Assembly: GCA_001566295.1 (NCBI GenBank)
Contig: KQ964246.1
Coordinates: forward strand, 2,914,001-2,978,000
Source of the DNA: Microdochium bolleyi
Taxonomy: Eukaryota; Ascomycota; Sordariomycetes; Xylariales; Microdochiaceae
Direction: 5' to 3'
Length of the DNA stretch: 64,000 nucleotides
Positions 33,804 through 45,388 of this stretch are shown in pieces (within the stretch, counting starts at the first letter, position 1; the number at the start of each line of letters is the position of its first letter). A program made the position numbers and the translations under genes. The notes under the pieces were generated by a model. The model ran no database searches. It was not told the DNA's origin and worked only from the letters and a program-made list of their open reading frames with translations.

Positions 33804-35721
33804 ATGGAGACGCCGCGTACTGGCGTAGGCAGTCATGCCGACCTGCCGCTGGGCGACACCCAGCAGATGTTTGAAGAGTACTGGCAGCACGGCAAGTATA
33901 GCGGCCAGCCAGTCCAGAGCGGTGGTAGCAGCAGGGCGGATCCTGGAGCAGGTTCGTGACTTTTCATCTACATACATGGCTGGAATTCTGGCAGACTGTG
34001 CAATGCCAATCGGTCGAATGACGTTATCTGTCTGCATGTTGCTAGCCAGATTCGAACCGACAGCTGACTCTTCATTCAGGTGCCAGATCACAGGGTCAGC
34101 CTCGGTCCAGCAGCGTTAACGCCGGCTCCAGCAGTGAAGAGCCGGGCGGGAGCATTGGCGGCGGTGGCAGCAGTGAAGCCACAACCACATTGACCAAAGC
34201 ACAGGCGCGCAGAGCCCAGGTCAGGCGGGCTCAAATCCAGCACCGGCAGCGCAAAGCGGACTACACGAAGCACCTCGAGATGGAAACGGCCAAGTTCCGG
34301 GACATGATTGACAAGACTATGCGCGAGACGTATGCCCTCGAGGCCGAAAACGAGACCATGCGACAAATGCTAATGGCGAAGCTGGGGTACCTGCCCGCTG
34401 AGGCTCTGCATATTACTGTAGACTCGAAGCAGGTGACGCGGACAAGCGAGACAGCTATATCAGATGACGCGATGGTATGGGAAGCCGATGGTGGCCTGGT
34501 GGTGTCGGCTGCAACCCCCGGGCGTTCGAATTCGTCGTCTTCAATAGCCACGCCCCTCTATTCCGTCAGCATCGGGTTATCCGATGTGATGGGCACGCCG
34601 GCTATGCAGGTGAGAAGGACGTCCAGTCCGAGACAGATGTCGGCGGATTCAGGAACTGCCTCGATCCCCCACACTCCAAGGACTGGGTCGGTCTCACAAA
34701 CGCCAAGCGCGGCATCGGCATCGCACATACCAAGAACCGGCTCAACTTCGCAAGCATCAAGGACATCTTCGATTTCGCAGGCTCCGCCATCTCGAAATAC
34801 CCCACAAGCTTCGCAAGGGGGCGTCCATCTCGAATCAATTCCTGCGTTCGTCCAACCCGCGGATATCATCACAAGCTTGTCCGAGGAGCAGACAGATCAA
34901 GCCATCAATTTCATCCTGGGGTAAGTCCAACTTGGCGAATATGGAAGTGATCAATGTCATGAGTGGTTGGTGACTAACGTGGCAACAGCCTGGAGCACAT
35001 CTGTTGGGACCATTGGGACCGGTCTTACTTCACTCATCAACAATATGACGAGACGGGCTGCATGCATGGCCACGCGCTCATGGCAAGCACCATTGCGCTG
35101 CAGGCTGCGCCAGTCGAGGTCTTCAACCAGCTGGATGCCGTCGGCGAATACCTGCGCTCCAATCCACTGCAGCAGCATGATCGTTCTGAGCACGGCCACT
35201 GTGAACACGGCGCGATGACTGCTGCGCACGTTCCGAGCGACATGAATATGACCCAGTCGCTTCGAGGCGAGGGTTCGAGAGCTTCGTCTTCATTAGAAAC
35301 CTCGATGGCGTCTCAGACTCCTGGAACATCCGCACGGAGTGCGAAGGACAATGTTACTCTGAGCACGGGACCGGACAAGCAGTCGCCGCAGAGCGCACAG
35401 CCGCAGATATCGCCCGCCTCAGGCATACCGATGCTGCAAGACAACAACATCTCCTGGCCAGCGACGGGGCTCAGTCTCGAGACTCTGCATGCACTGGCAA
35501 GCAAATTGAGCCCACCAGAAACAGAGCTTGCGCCTGTGCAAGCATGGTTCGAGATCCTTCGTGGATACGGCACTGCAGTGGTTCTCAACCAGCAGCTCAT
35601 GGCTCGAGTATTGGCCGAGTTTTCTGGTGTGGTGAAGTGCCTACACTTTGGAGCAGTCATTGAGCGAGATGCCTTTGACAGTGTTTTGTCCCGCGTGATA
35701 GGAGGAGCGCAGTGGGCTTAA
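33804..35721 (+). CDS. Atypical bZIP transcription factor
   Basis: join(33804..33951, 34080..34920, 34989..35721) encodes 573 residues. The basic region and zipper lie at about residues 89-147: KAQARRAQVRRAQIQHRQRK, then a degenerate leucine zipper (L115, F122, L136, M143). The spacing matches fungal AP-1-like bZIPs, but the usually invariant Asn of the N-x7-R motif is Val97; the paired Arg105 is kept. The middle is Ser/Thr-rich and disordered. The C-terminus has AINFILGLEHICWDHW, GCMHGHALMAST and a helix around LASKLSPPETELAPVQAW, a combination I associate with a family of filamentous-fungal bZIP proteins. Donors are GTTCGT and GTAAGT. A nuclear regulator is likely; target genes cannot be inferred. 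Confidence 0.8.
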
Positions 35722-36720
35722 AGCAAGCCAGGCCAGACTGCAGCGTGCGAGGCACAAGATGCGGGCAGGGATGACAGGCACGAAACGACTGTGCCAAGGG
35801 CTTTCATGAAGTGAGAGGAGGCCAACTTCGTGCCCGCCATCGTTGCCCACAACCCTTGGAAAGTCTTGGTTTGTGTGGCACAGGGCGCTATAAGTGAACA
35901 TCAGGTGCTCTGACATACCGAGTGAGATGTTCGTATGCGCCCAGTCTGGCAAGTGCTATTCTACAAGTAGAATCGAGGCCTTTCAACACGCAGGGACCAT
36001 TGGAGAAGCTGCAGCTGTTGTCCATTATGCTGCGTGGGCTGCCAGAATGACTGGGTATGCCAGACTGGCGGGTCTGATGACGTGCTCCTGCGGAGTCTCC
36101 CCAGGCACTGCCGATGTGCAGACACTGAAAACACGGAGCCCCGGCACTGGCCGGAGGGTGGGGCACGGGATAAACGGCAACGCCAGGTTCCTTTCGGCCA
36201 TGATGATCCAGAACAAGCCCGCCAAAGTTTGCGCAGTACGTCAAGACTGGAGCCGCGAGTTCCTGACACATGGAAACGACATCACCCAGGGCACTCCTTG
36301 GCGTTCGTCATGTAATACAACCAGACAGCCTCTGATGTTATTTGCCTTTTCCCAATGACAGCTTGAAGGTGCCATGGCCACGAGTCGGCATGCGTTTTGG
36401 AAAATGGCGGCCGCCAAGAGTGCCTCGTTGCAAGTTTCTGTGTCTGGTACGGAGCTCACCCTTGTGCCGCGCAATCCTCGCTCTCCTTCTCCATGAACAA
36501 ACGCTTGCTTGCAGAACTTACGTTTCTCTTTGCTCTCGGACATTCAATATCAGCCTGCCATCCACCACGTCGCAGAGCATAGCAGTGAACATCAACCCTT
36601 CAACCTACCGGACATACACCAAGAGAGGGTAGACAGCACACACTACCACTCCCACGACATCAAACAAGTCTTCAGCTGGCATCCGCAGGTTGGGCACTAC
36701 TCCTTGCCTCTCCCGCCGAC
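35722..36720. other. Intergenic, bZIP 3' flank and amidotransferase promoter
   Basis: One kilobase without a credible gene. Opposing ORFs near 35888-36358 overlap one another in several frames and lack features. Confidence 0.55.
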
Positions 36721-37735
36721 ATGGCACCGCCCGAGGCCCGGACCGTCGTGTCCAAGCACCGGGACCATCTCCGGATCCTCGTGCTCGAGACGGACGAGCC
36801 GCACCCGGACACGCAGCGCGAGAAGGGCTCCTTTGGCGAGGTCATGAACGAGCTCTTCGAGGAGGCTGGCGAGGCGCACGAGCCCAAGCTCGGCATCGAG
36901 ACGCTCATGATGTACGCTGTCGAGCCCGACGGCGGACGCATCCCCAACGCCGGCGAGATCGGAGAGGACATCCACGCCATCCTGATCACGGGCTCCGTGT
37001 ACGACGCGCATAGCGACGAGGAATGGGTGATGAAGCTCCTCCGGTTGATTCGAGGTGAGTTGTATTTCTGTCCCACATTGGATGAGAAGGCGGGCGTTTT
37101 GTCGTCTTCGCCTCCAACTTCTGTCTCGGACGCGTGAAAAAAATAGGGCAACAGTGGCTGACGACGGGATCAACACCCACCCCCCTCCCGCAGAACTCTG
37201 GACGACCAGACCAGACATCCGGTTCACGGGCATCTGCTTCGGGCACCAGATTCTCTGCCGGGCCCTGGGCTCCGAGGTCCGCCCGCAGCGCGACAACGAG
37301 TGGGAGCTCTCCCACACGCGGCTGACGCTCAGCGACGTCGGGCGCAAGCTCTTCAACATCCCCTACTCGGAGCCGCCGCACATCCACCTGCACGAGATGC
37401 ACCTTGACAAGGTCGTCGCGCCACCAGACCCGACGCAGACGGACCTCCTCCGGGACGACGCCGAGGTGCACGTCTGGGCCACGAGCGACCACACCGAGGT
37501 GCAGGGCGTGTACATCCACAAGCGCATGTTCACGACGCAGGGCCACATGGAGTTCGACGAGAAGATGGTGCGGCGGCAGCTCGAGATGCGGGTCGAGAGC
37601 GGAACCCTCGAGGAGGGCGACGCCGCCGAGGCCGAGGAGCGCGCCGAGTGGATGCACGACGGGCTCGTCGTGGCCAAGGCCGTGCTGCGGTTCTTCCACG
37701 GCGACGACGACGCCGCGGGGGTCATAAGGCCGTGA
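36721..37735 (+). CDS. Class I glutamine amidotransferase-like protein
   Basis: join(36721..37054, 37194..37735) gives 291 residues. The fold is that of class I amidotransferases: HLRILVLETDEPH at the start, ILITGSVYDAHSDEEW, the nucleophile elbow GICFGHQILCRALG with Cys126, and the His/Glu pair in TTQGHMEFD (His229, Glu231), so the triad is complete. There is no synthetase domain, so it is a stand-alone enzyme of the type represented by yeast YLR126C rather than GMP synthase. It probably hydrolyses a gamma-glutamyl amide; the substrate is unknown. The single intron (donor GTGAGT, acceptor CCGCAG) keeps phase. The gene converges on the copper oxidase gene. Confidence 0.85.
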
Positions 37736-38393
37736 TGACTCGTGTCGCAGGTGAGCAGATACAGCATAGACTATCATAGATACGGTGCCTGTTCTTTTCT
37801 TTATCCAGAGATTCCTGCGCCTAGCTGTTCTCTAACATGCAGTGCTGTGAATTTAATCTGGATCATGACGACGTGGGCTACTACCGAGAGGACTCCCTCA
37901 AGCGGGGTGGCTGTTGAACTGCATAGAGGCGGCTATGATCACGTCACGGTCAATTGGCATGGCAAGTATCGTCTTTATAACAACGGTAAATTCAAAAGTC
38001 TCGCTGAAGAAGTGTTGTTCTATGGTGATAAGGAGCAACCCTACACTTCCCCCAACTTACTCATCAGAAAATCCTGCCATGCTCGCAAACTCGGGGAAGA
38101 ACATGATTCTGGCAAAGGGGAATCTTGGATAGAAAGAATGGCTATCCCCAGGGACTCAACGGGGTTCCTGATCTGAAAAGCAGGACGAGGAGGAAAATAC
38201 AGCTCGGCCACTAATTGATGGGAGCCTGTAGACATTAACAATACGGGAAACTCCGTGCTATTTCGACGTCGATTATCTACCTCCTTGCGTGAGATGCGTC
38301 CGACCTGATCTAGTTACCCAAGACAAGACAAAACATCCCGAAGTTTGAAAATATATTAAAAGAAAATTTGGAGCAGAATTGGGTGTGTGGCGT
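37736..38393. other. Intergenic between convergent genes
   Basis: Contains the 3' flanks of the amidotransferase gene (plus) and the copper oxidase gene (minus). An A/T-rich tract at about 38343-38371, 25-50 bp past the oxidase stop, is a plausible polyadenylation region. No gene seen. Confidence 0.5.
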
Positions 38394-41300
38394 CTAGATG
38401 CCAGGTCTGGTGAAATCGTTACCCAGCGGCCAGTTGCCGAGGGCTCCGGGGTCGCCGCCGATGCGCACGTAGCTGCCAACCGCAGGCACGCCGTCCTTGA
38501 GGTAGTACAGCTGGTACCAGCCGGGCGGGCAGACGTACTTGTTAGGTGGCGCCGTGATGGTGCACGTGGTTCCGCTGCAGGAGAAGGCCGGCATGAGCGT
38601 ACGGGCGCCCATCGAGTTGCCGTGTGTGCTCGAGACGGCGCCTAGGAGCGTAATCTGCTGGGCGCCACCGGCGGCCTGGCCGAGGTTGATGGTGTACTGT
38701 GTTCCGTAGCTCCAGTCCTTGGAGATGGCGGGCACAGTGAAGGACGGGCGCGGTCCGCCTGTCAGGAGGTATGGTGGTGTGAAGACCTCGACGCGGATCT
38801 CCTGGGGGTTGACACCGTCCTGGGGATCTGAGCCGGTGACGAGAACACGGCCGTCAAGGAGCGTGATAGCCTCGCTGTGGTACAGGCGAGCAACAGTGGT
38901 GTTCGCCATGACGGACATGCGCTGGCCAAGGGGCTGCGTTGGGTCGTAGAGAACGGCGTTCAGGTTGGGGTTGGTCGCAAGGCCAAAGCCAGCCACACCC
39001 TGCTGAGCACCGTTGAGGATAAGATAAGTACCATCAGGCAGAGGCGCCATGCAGCTCATGACGCGCTTTGATGGCATGCGCTCCATTGTCCATGTAGGAT
39101 TGGCAGCATCCGGCTGAATCGTGATGCAGTTGTCCAGGGCGAAGGAGGTTGTTGTGGCGCCACCGCAGATGAGGACGCCGAGAGGCTCGGTGTAAGGGGC
39201 CCTTTGGGGAAGGAGGACAGACGTGCCCTCGAGGGGATAAGTTCTACCGGCCTTGGGGTCTGTAACGCCGCCCGGAGCATTCGGGAGAATCTTGACGGTC
39301 GCAAACGTCTTCTCGTCCAGAATACGAGCCTCATTCCAGTACTGAACGAAGATACCGCCGCCCGGGAGCACAGCCAAGAACGGGTAAAGATTGTTGGGAT
39401 CGGTCCGCTCGAGCCAGTCCATGTAGAGCGGCTTCGTGCCAGTGTAAGGCAGGATCTCGAGGGTGGGAACGGGGCGGTCATTGGAGCCGATCTCGCCACC
39501 AACGATCAGGACGGAGCCATTGGTCATGACCATGGCACTGGGATACCATCTGCCCTGCTGCAGGCGCAGAACATTGACATTCTCCTCCCAGTCATTAGTG
39601 CCGTTGACACCAGGTGTGCCGTTTGGTGAGTAGAGGCGGACGCCGTATGTCGAGTCCAGCGACCAGCCACCAATAGTCAGCTGGCGGCCAGCCTTGTCAG
39701 GCAGAATGACACCAGCTGAGCAGAAGATGTCGGTCTTGACATGCATCTCGCGCCAGGTCTTCCCAAAATCGTTGACAAGGCTCAGGTCAAGCTCGTAGGC
39801 GCCAGTGGTGTTGGGGAGACCAGTGCCACCCTTCTCAAGGAAAGTGACCTTGCCATTGATTGACTGCATGGTCATCAGAGGCGTCACGAGACCAGGTACG
39901 AGGTTGCTGTAGACTCCAGCAGCATTGCCCTTGGGGTACTTGAAAGAGTAGAGGGGTGCAGTGCCGTTCCAGAAATACAGGGTCTGGCGATTACCGCCAC
40001 CGCAGAGCGCAGTAGGCTCTCCGCTGCAAGCCATGTTGCACTCAGAGTCTGGGCGTTTGGCGACACCAGAGTTAATGATATCAGAAGGATCGCCGCAGTA
40101 GCACTCCTCGCCGTACTCCATGCCACCAGCAGCGTAACCGAATGCACCGCAACGGCTGAGGCATTCCTTGGGGCTGTTGGTATTGGGCAGGATGATCTGC
40201 CAGGGCAGCGCACGCTGGTTGTTGGCCGTTGACACGTAGCATCCCTGGTAGCCCCAGGTGTTGTTGAGCCCAGTCGTCTGGACGGCAGGTGGCTGGTAGG
40301 TCGGGGGCTTCCCATTCGACCAGATGGACAGGTAACCGGCGCCGCCGCAGTTTTGGGTGTTGTCGCCATCGCAAGGCGTCTGGCAGCCCGACTCGTCTGG
40401 CGCCTGGAATCCACCGTTGTAGACGGCATTGCTGCAGAAGCACTGACGGAAGTATTCTGTGCCAGAGATATTGTAGCCGCGGCCGAAGCAGAGCTGGGCA
40501 CACTTCTGACGGGTCAGCGTGTTGTCGTCAGGAGCCTGGTAGGTTGGCATGATGCGAGGACCCGGGCCATCTCTCCAGCAACCTTGATAGGTCCAGCCGG
40601 TAGGGAAGCCAGGTGTCGACACAACGCTGCTCGATGTCGCCGGGGCAGAGCTGGTGGAGCTGGACGCAGGCACAGAGCTGGTTGTGGCAACAGAGCTCGT
40701 GACAGGCGCAGAGCTCGACGTAGGCACGGAGCTGGTGGTGGAGGTGGAGCTGGTGATAGGGACAGAGCTGCTGGTCGCGACAGAGCTACTGGTAGCGACA
40801 GAGCTGCTGGTCGCGACAGAGCTACTGGTAGCGACAGAGCTGCTCGTGGCAATTGAGCTGCTTGTGCTCGTGGTGCTGCTCGTGATGCCGTGGGCTGCGG
40901 CATACTGTCCAAAGAGGTCGTAGACGTTCAAGCGGTTGGGGCCGCCGCAGATCTCGGTCCTGTTGCCATTGCAGCGCATGTCACAGCCGCTCATGGCTGG
41001 CACGGAGCCGGTGCTGAGATCATTTCCACAGTCTGCCGGTTGTCAGTAACGGGTGGGTCGCCGGCGGGAAAGCCGTGCACATGGAGGGAGATGGGACTCA
41101 CAGCATTCGCCTGAGTATTCTGTACCGGCGAGCTTGAAGCCGAGGTTGCGGCAAGCTGTGGTACAGTTCTGTCCCGTCATGGTGTCGCCGGGAATGCCCC
41201 CACCGAAGGGAAGGGCACGGCCATTGGTGCCTTCGGTATAGCAGCCCAGGTGCGGCCAGTCCTTGATGCCTCTGTTTGGCTGCGGGCCGCTCTTGGTTGG

Positions 41301-41870
41301 GTCGCGGAACAGAGTCAGGCGGTTTGGCCCGCCGCATGGTTGTGTGGTGTTACCCGCGCAGGGCGTGTTGCACTGGGCCTCGGAGGCAGCTTTGGCCGAT
41401 GCGGGTGCCAGCGTGACACCGCAGTCTGCACACACGAGGTCAGCACTGAGCCCGAGGCTCTTCGACAATGCAAGGCTGGCTTACAGCACTCCTTGTAGTA
41501 CTCAACACCCGCATAGGGGAAGCCAGCAGCATCGCAGAAGTTGATGCACTTCTGATTTGTCATGTCGTCCGCCGTCGTCGCGGCGGCTTCAATGGTCCTT
41601 CCGACATCGCTGTTGAGATGGCGAAAGAGTTAGCAACCGATACGATGGAGTAGAATATTCTTGTAAGAATATGACAAAACCATCAAACAAAATTTTGAAG
41701 CAAACAGAAAGAAAAAAAAATTTAACGAGGAGGCAGTCGCCGACTCACGTCCAGCATCCCTGGTAGGTCCATGATCCAGGGAGGGTGTTGGGCACAGCGA
41801 GCTGCGCAGAGGCGAGTAGGAGGTGCGAGGCGATGAGAAAGCCCGCTCGGCGAGCATTGGCAGGACCCAT
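38394..41870 (-). CDS. Secreted WSC-domain copper radical oxidase (AA5, glyoxal oxidase-like)
   Basis: Four exons, complement(join(38394..41032, 41102..41425, 41485..41609, 41749..41870)), encode 1069 residues. A signal peptide (RRAGFLIASHLLLASAQ) is followed by WSC domains 1 and 2, a Ser/Thr/Val linker (about 241-331), WSC 3 (about 336-430) and WSC 4 (about 448-545), then the catalytic beta-propeller and C-terminal domain. Active-site residues align with the family: Cys628 in DIFCSAG and Tyr687 in GRWYPSA for the thioether cofactor, Tyr908/His909 in ARLYHSEA and His994 in SSTHGNS as copper ligands. Such enzymes oxidise aldehydes or alcohols to give hydrogen peroxide outside the cell; WSC domains probably anchor them to cell-wall or plant glycans. 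The substrate cannot be told from sequence. Confidence 0.92.
40773..40862 (-). repeat. In-frame 18-bp minisatellite in the oxidase linker
   Basis: Five consecutive units encode SSS(V/I)AT, followed by a diverged sixth. Neighbouring units alternate in codon use, suggesting a 36-bp higher-order unit. The repeat lengthens the Ser/Thr stalk between WSC domains 2 and 3 and is likely O-mannosylated. Confidence 0.85.
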
Positions 41871-41978
41871 CTTGGAGGAGACCCGGGTGTCAGACGTCAA
41901 GACTCGTGGAGATCGACAAGAGGACCTGAGGATGATCGACAAGAGAAGGAAACCAAGCGAGAGCAGGATACTCGGCCC

Positions 41979-41988
41979 AGATATATCT
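41979..41988 (-). promoter_or_regulatory. Possible TATA box of the copper oxidase gene
   Basis: The palindrome AGATATATCT lies 109 bp upstream of the oxidase ATG, in otherwise G/C-rich DNA. Position and sequence suit a TATA element for a regulated gene; this is inference. Confidence 0.35.
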
Positions 41989-43198
41989 CTGGCGCAGCCG
42001 GGGTTGGCGGAGTGAGTCGTGGCAGGGTCAGGGTGTGCAGGTCGGCGCCCAGGGTGCTCTGAACCCTGAATCGGATCGTTCTGTCCATCGGGCGCCCCAC
42101 AGCAACGCCGGGGGTGCCCATGGCGAGGCGTGAACAACAACAGCAGCAAGCGTGGGAGATGAATCGGCGGTTGTCGTCGGCCGGGGCTAGTATGGCCGAG
42201 AGGGTGCAGAAAGAAGCCCGGCGGCGGGTGGAGCAGCCAGCTCACAGACGCGCTCGACGGACTGGCAAGGCTGGTGCCCTCAGGTAGTGCCAGCACGGGT
42301 CATCCGAGCGTGGCACCCCCCGGTGGCAGAGTCTGGCCCTGTTCCTCGACGATGCCGAGCGCGCTTGCCGACATGGACCCGGAGCGTCGGAGCAGGAGAC
42401 GGGCAGGTCGGCGATGGTGATGGCACGGCTGCACCTTGCTGCAGCTGGGCGGCCACGACCAGGGCCAAGACGCGCGTCGAGCAGCAGCGTGCAGGAGCTG
42501 GACGCAGGTGCATAGCGACCGTGGTCGGCCCAGCCAGCCACACCTGTGACAACTCGCTTCGCGAAGGGCACTAAGCTGCTCGGCAAGGCAGATAGATGGC
42601 TGGGCCCACGGGGTAATTGCAGCAGACGGGCTCGACGGGCAGGAAGCGGACATCATGTGATTCGCGAGCCGTGTCCTGAGGCTGCGCAGGTGAGCCCAAG
42701 CCGGGCCAGATTGGGAGGCGATCCGGCCCGCGCTAGGTCCGGCGAGTGCCTGGCTAGGGCCCGAACAGGCCGTGCTAGGCTACGCCGATGCGGGAGAGGC
42801 GGGAGGTGGGATGTGGCTTTTCAGGAGGACCCAGCTCGCCAGGCGTGCCAGGCGTCCAGGCTTGCCAGGGTCTCGTCCGTCAACTTTGAGCTCTTCCGCA
42901 CCCCCACTAGCCCGGCCCGGCCTAGCCTCTCCTGGGCAAGCCTCGATGGCGCGCCTTCGATACGAGAGTTTCTTCCTCGACGGATACGCTGGCGCTGCAG
43001 TCAGCTGCTGCTGTTGTCTGGTACAACGCTGCCCCATCTTCCTTGTTTCTTTTGTCCTCAACGGCACTGTCTCACCTCCCATGTCCGCTAGCCCTACTGT
43101 CTCCGTACTCCGTACCACCACTTTCTTCACCGTTATGGTCCCACTGCCCCTCCGCCATGTGTCTGACAAGATCTCGCCATCGTCACCATGACCGGCAG

Positions 43199-43235
43199 CC
43201 ACCAGCCAGCACCAGCCAGCACCAGCCAGCACCAG
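43199..43235. repeat. 10-bp minisatellite
   Basis: Unit ACCAGCCAGC is repeated three times perfectly with partial copies at either side. It lies in noncoding DNA. Confidence 0.85.
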
Positions 43236-45354
43236 CCTGGCACCGGGGACACGACGTTTTGTGTCTCGTGAGTCTCCCTGTCGGCTCCGCTCTGCCTGAC
43301 AGGCCACGCCATGGCATTGGCAGCATGACTCTCGACTCTGTGAAATGTTGCTGGCGAGGCGTCAGGCTTGCAGAGCCACCAGTCCCAGCCATCGGTGCGG
43401 CTCTGCCATCCTGCCCCTGTTCCCGTCTTCCGAGGGGGCCCCTGTCGCCAAGCGTCAGCCCCGAGACCCTCCTCGCACCCTTACACGCACACCGAGCTGA
43501 GCTCGAGATGCAAAGATACAGATCAAATCCCAATGCACACAATTACGGTCTTGGAAAACCCCTCCTGCCTGACAGCAATGCTGTGAGCGATGCTGAGTCA
43601 CGGCAGCCAGCCCGCATGGCCATTGCCCGACCGGTCCGGACAAGACACCATTGAACACAAGACGACACAAACCTTGGTCCCCACGGTCAAGGCTGTCACT
43701 TTTGCCGGCCTCGCTCGCTCCACGTGTCCCGTTCAACCCACGAAAACCTGTCAGCTGTCAGACTGCATCACAAGTCGCAAGGCCTGACGGCGACAAGAGG
43801 GGCTTCTCGTGCTCTCTAGCCTCTCTGTACGGTGAACTCGGACCCGGTTGTCGGGTGCTACTGATCGTGGCATGCGCCGTGCCAGGTTCTAGACTGGCCC
43901 CATCGTCCATATCCCTCCAGGCTCGCATGCAATGACCAGTCTATCGAATTCTAAAGCTACGCAGTGTCCTGGTGTGGCAGGGCAGGGGTTGGTGGAACCA
44001 ACCGTTGCCCATGATCGCACGTGCAGACAATACGAATTGGTGCAGCATAATCACGCAGGCTTGGCGAGCTCCTGGGCCCTGACTGAGCTTGAACTTGCCA
44101 GATGGGGAACTGGACTCCTCGGCGCATGCTGCAAGGCTACGTGTGCAACAGTGGCGCAACCACTTATCAAGGTCAGACTGGCTCGTCAACATACATGGAC
44201 CATCCCAGAAGCGCCAAAGGCTAGAGCTGCTTTGCCGATGGCGAGTCTTCAGCAGGCGAGGCTTGCTCTAGGAAGCAGTCTGCTGCCTGCATCGTCACGA
44301 GAGCTACTGCATGGTTCTAGTGTCCGATCTGGCTTGCAGATAGCAGCACTGTCTACGGTGAGCTCTCCTCTATCGGCCCCCGCCCATGAGAAGGCTTTGA
44401 GCTTTCGGTGGAAGCGATCTCGGGGCCGTATCGTGCTGCGCGAACCGGCCTCCTTGAAGACAACCTATGGCTGCCACTGGATCGAGGGACGGGCTCGTGG
44501 ACTGACCTTTGAACGATCCGGCCACAGGTGGCAGGGATCCCATGTCCTGGTTCGTGGCGTGACGAGCCAAGCCTGCCAAAACACACGATTGGCCCAATCC
44601 GACTCGCTCTATCGTCAACGACACGGAACGGTCGAAGGGGTTGCATCCAGCTGCAGTAGCAGCACTCCGCACGCACACAACACGACGTCAATGACCATGC
44701 ACGGCAATTTGGCGAGATAGCCTTCTCGGCGGACTTGGCCAATCAGAAAGGCCAGCCTTTATTAACCTCCACCCCGGTCTCAACAAAAGCTCGTAGGCAA
44801 TATAACACCTGCAAGCTGCAACCACTCAAGATAGCGAGGCATGCCCCTTGTTCTATGCTGCGCATAACCTCTGCGCATGCATCGAGCTGACCGCTTGAAA
44901 TATATTGCTTTTGCAGCTGCCAAAGCTGACCACGTGCACAGCTTGCAAGCGAGATTCCCTGCTCGTCCAGGTTGGTGCATGAGGTATTACCAGGTTCCGC
45001 AGCAGTCATGGTGGATGGCAGTCTGACACTTCAAACGTTCCAATGCCAGCGTGTGTCAGCCGTGAGCGGTCTGGTCGGATCTGTTCCGGCACCCGAACGG
45101 CAGCGTGCGTTTCTGTTGTCTTGTCTCGTCATCTCGAGGAACTCCAGTGCTCTCTGTGGCTTGCTTCTAATCAGGGACGTCTCTCCTCGATGCGGCCTAG
45201 CTCTGCACTACTTGTCGGGCTTAGTAACCTGCACTCGAATCCAGATCGCGGTGGCTCCACCTCGAAAGCATTACCTGAGGTGTTGAAGCTGGCGAACAAC
45301 AAAGTCCGCCACTACGCGGTATGCCCATCGTGTTCTAGGAAACTGAGTTGCGTC

Positions 45355-45355
<1 letters not shown>

Positions 45356-45388
<33 letters not shown>
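45356..45388. repeat. CAA trinucleotide microsatellite, 11 units
   Basis: A perfect run of 33 bases in noncoding DNA; likely length-polymorphic between strains. Confidence 0.95.

Noticed and set aside
34040..34070. TTCGAA-containing tRNA B-box-like sequence in a bZIP intron (and a similar one near 56807)
   Set aside because: No matching A box, acceptor stem or cloverleaf could be drawn around either.
43932..44720. 262-codon plus-strand ORF in the large gap
   Set aside because: Composition resembles neighbouring non-coding frames; no conserved motif or splice partner.
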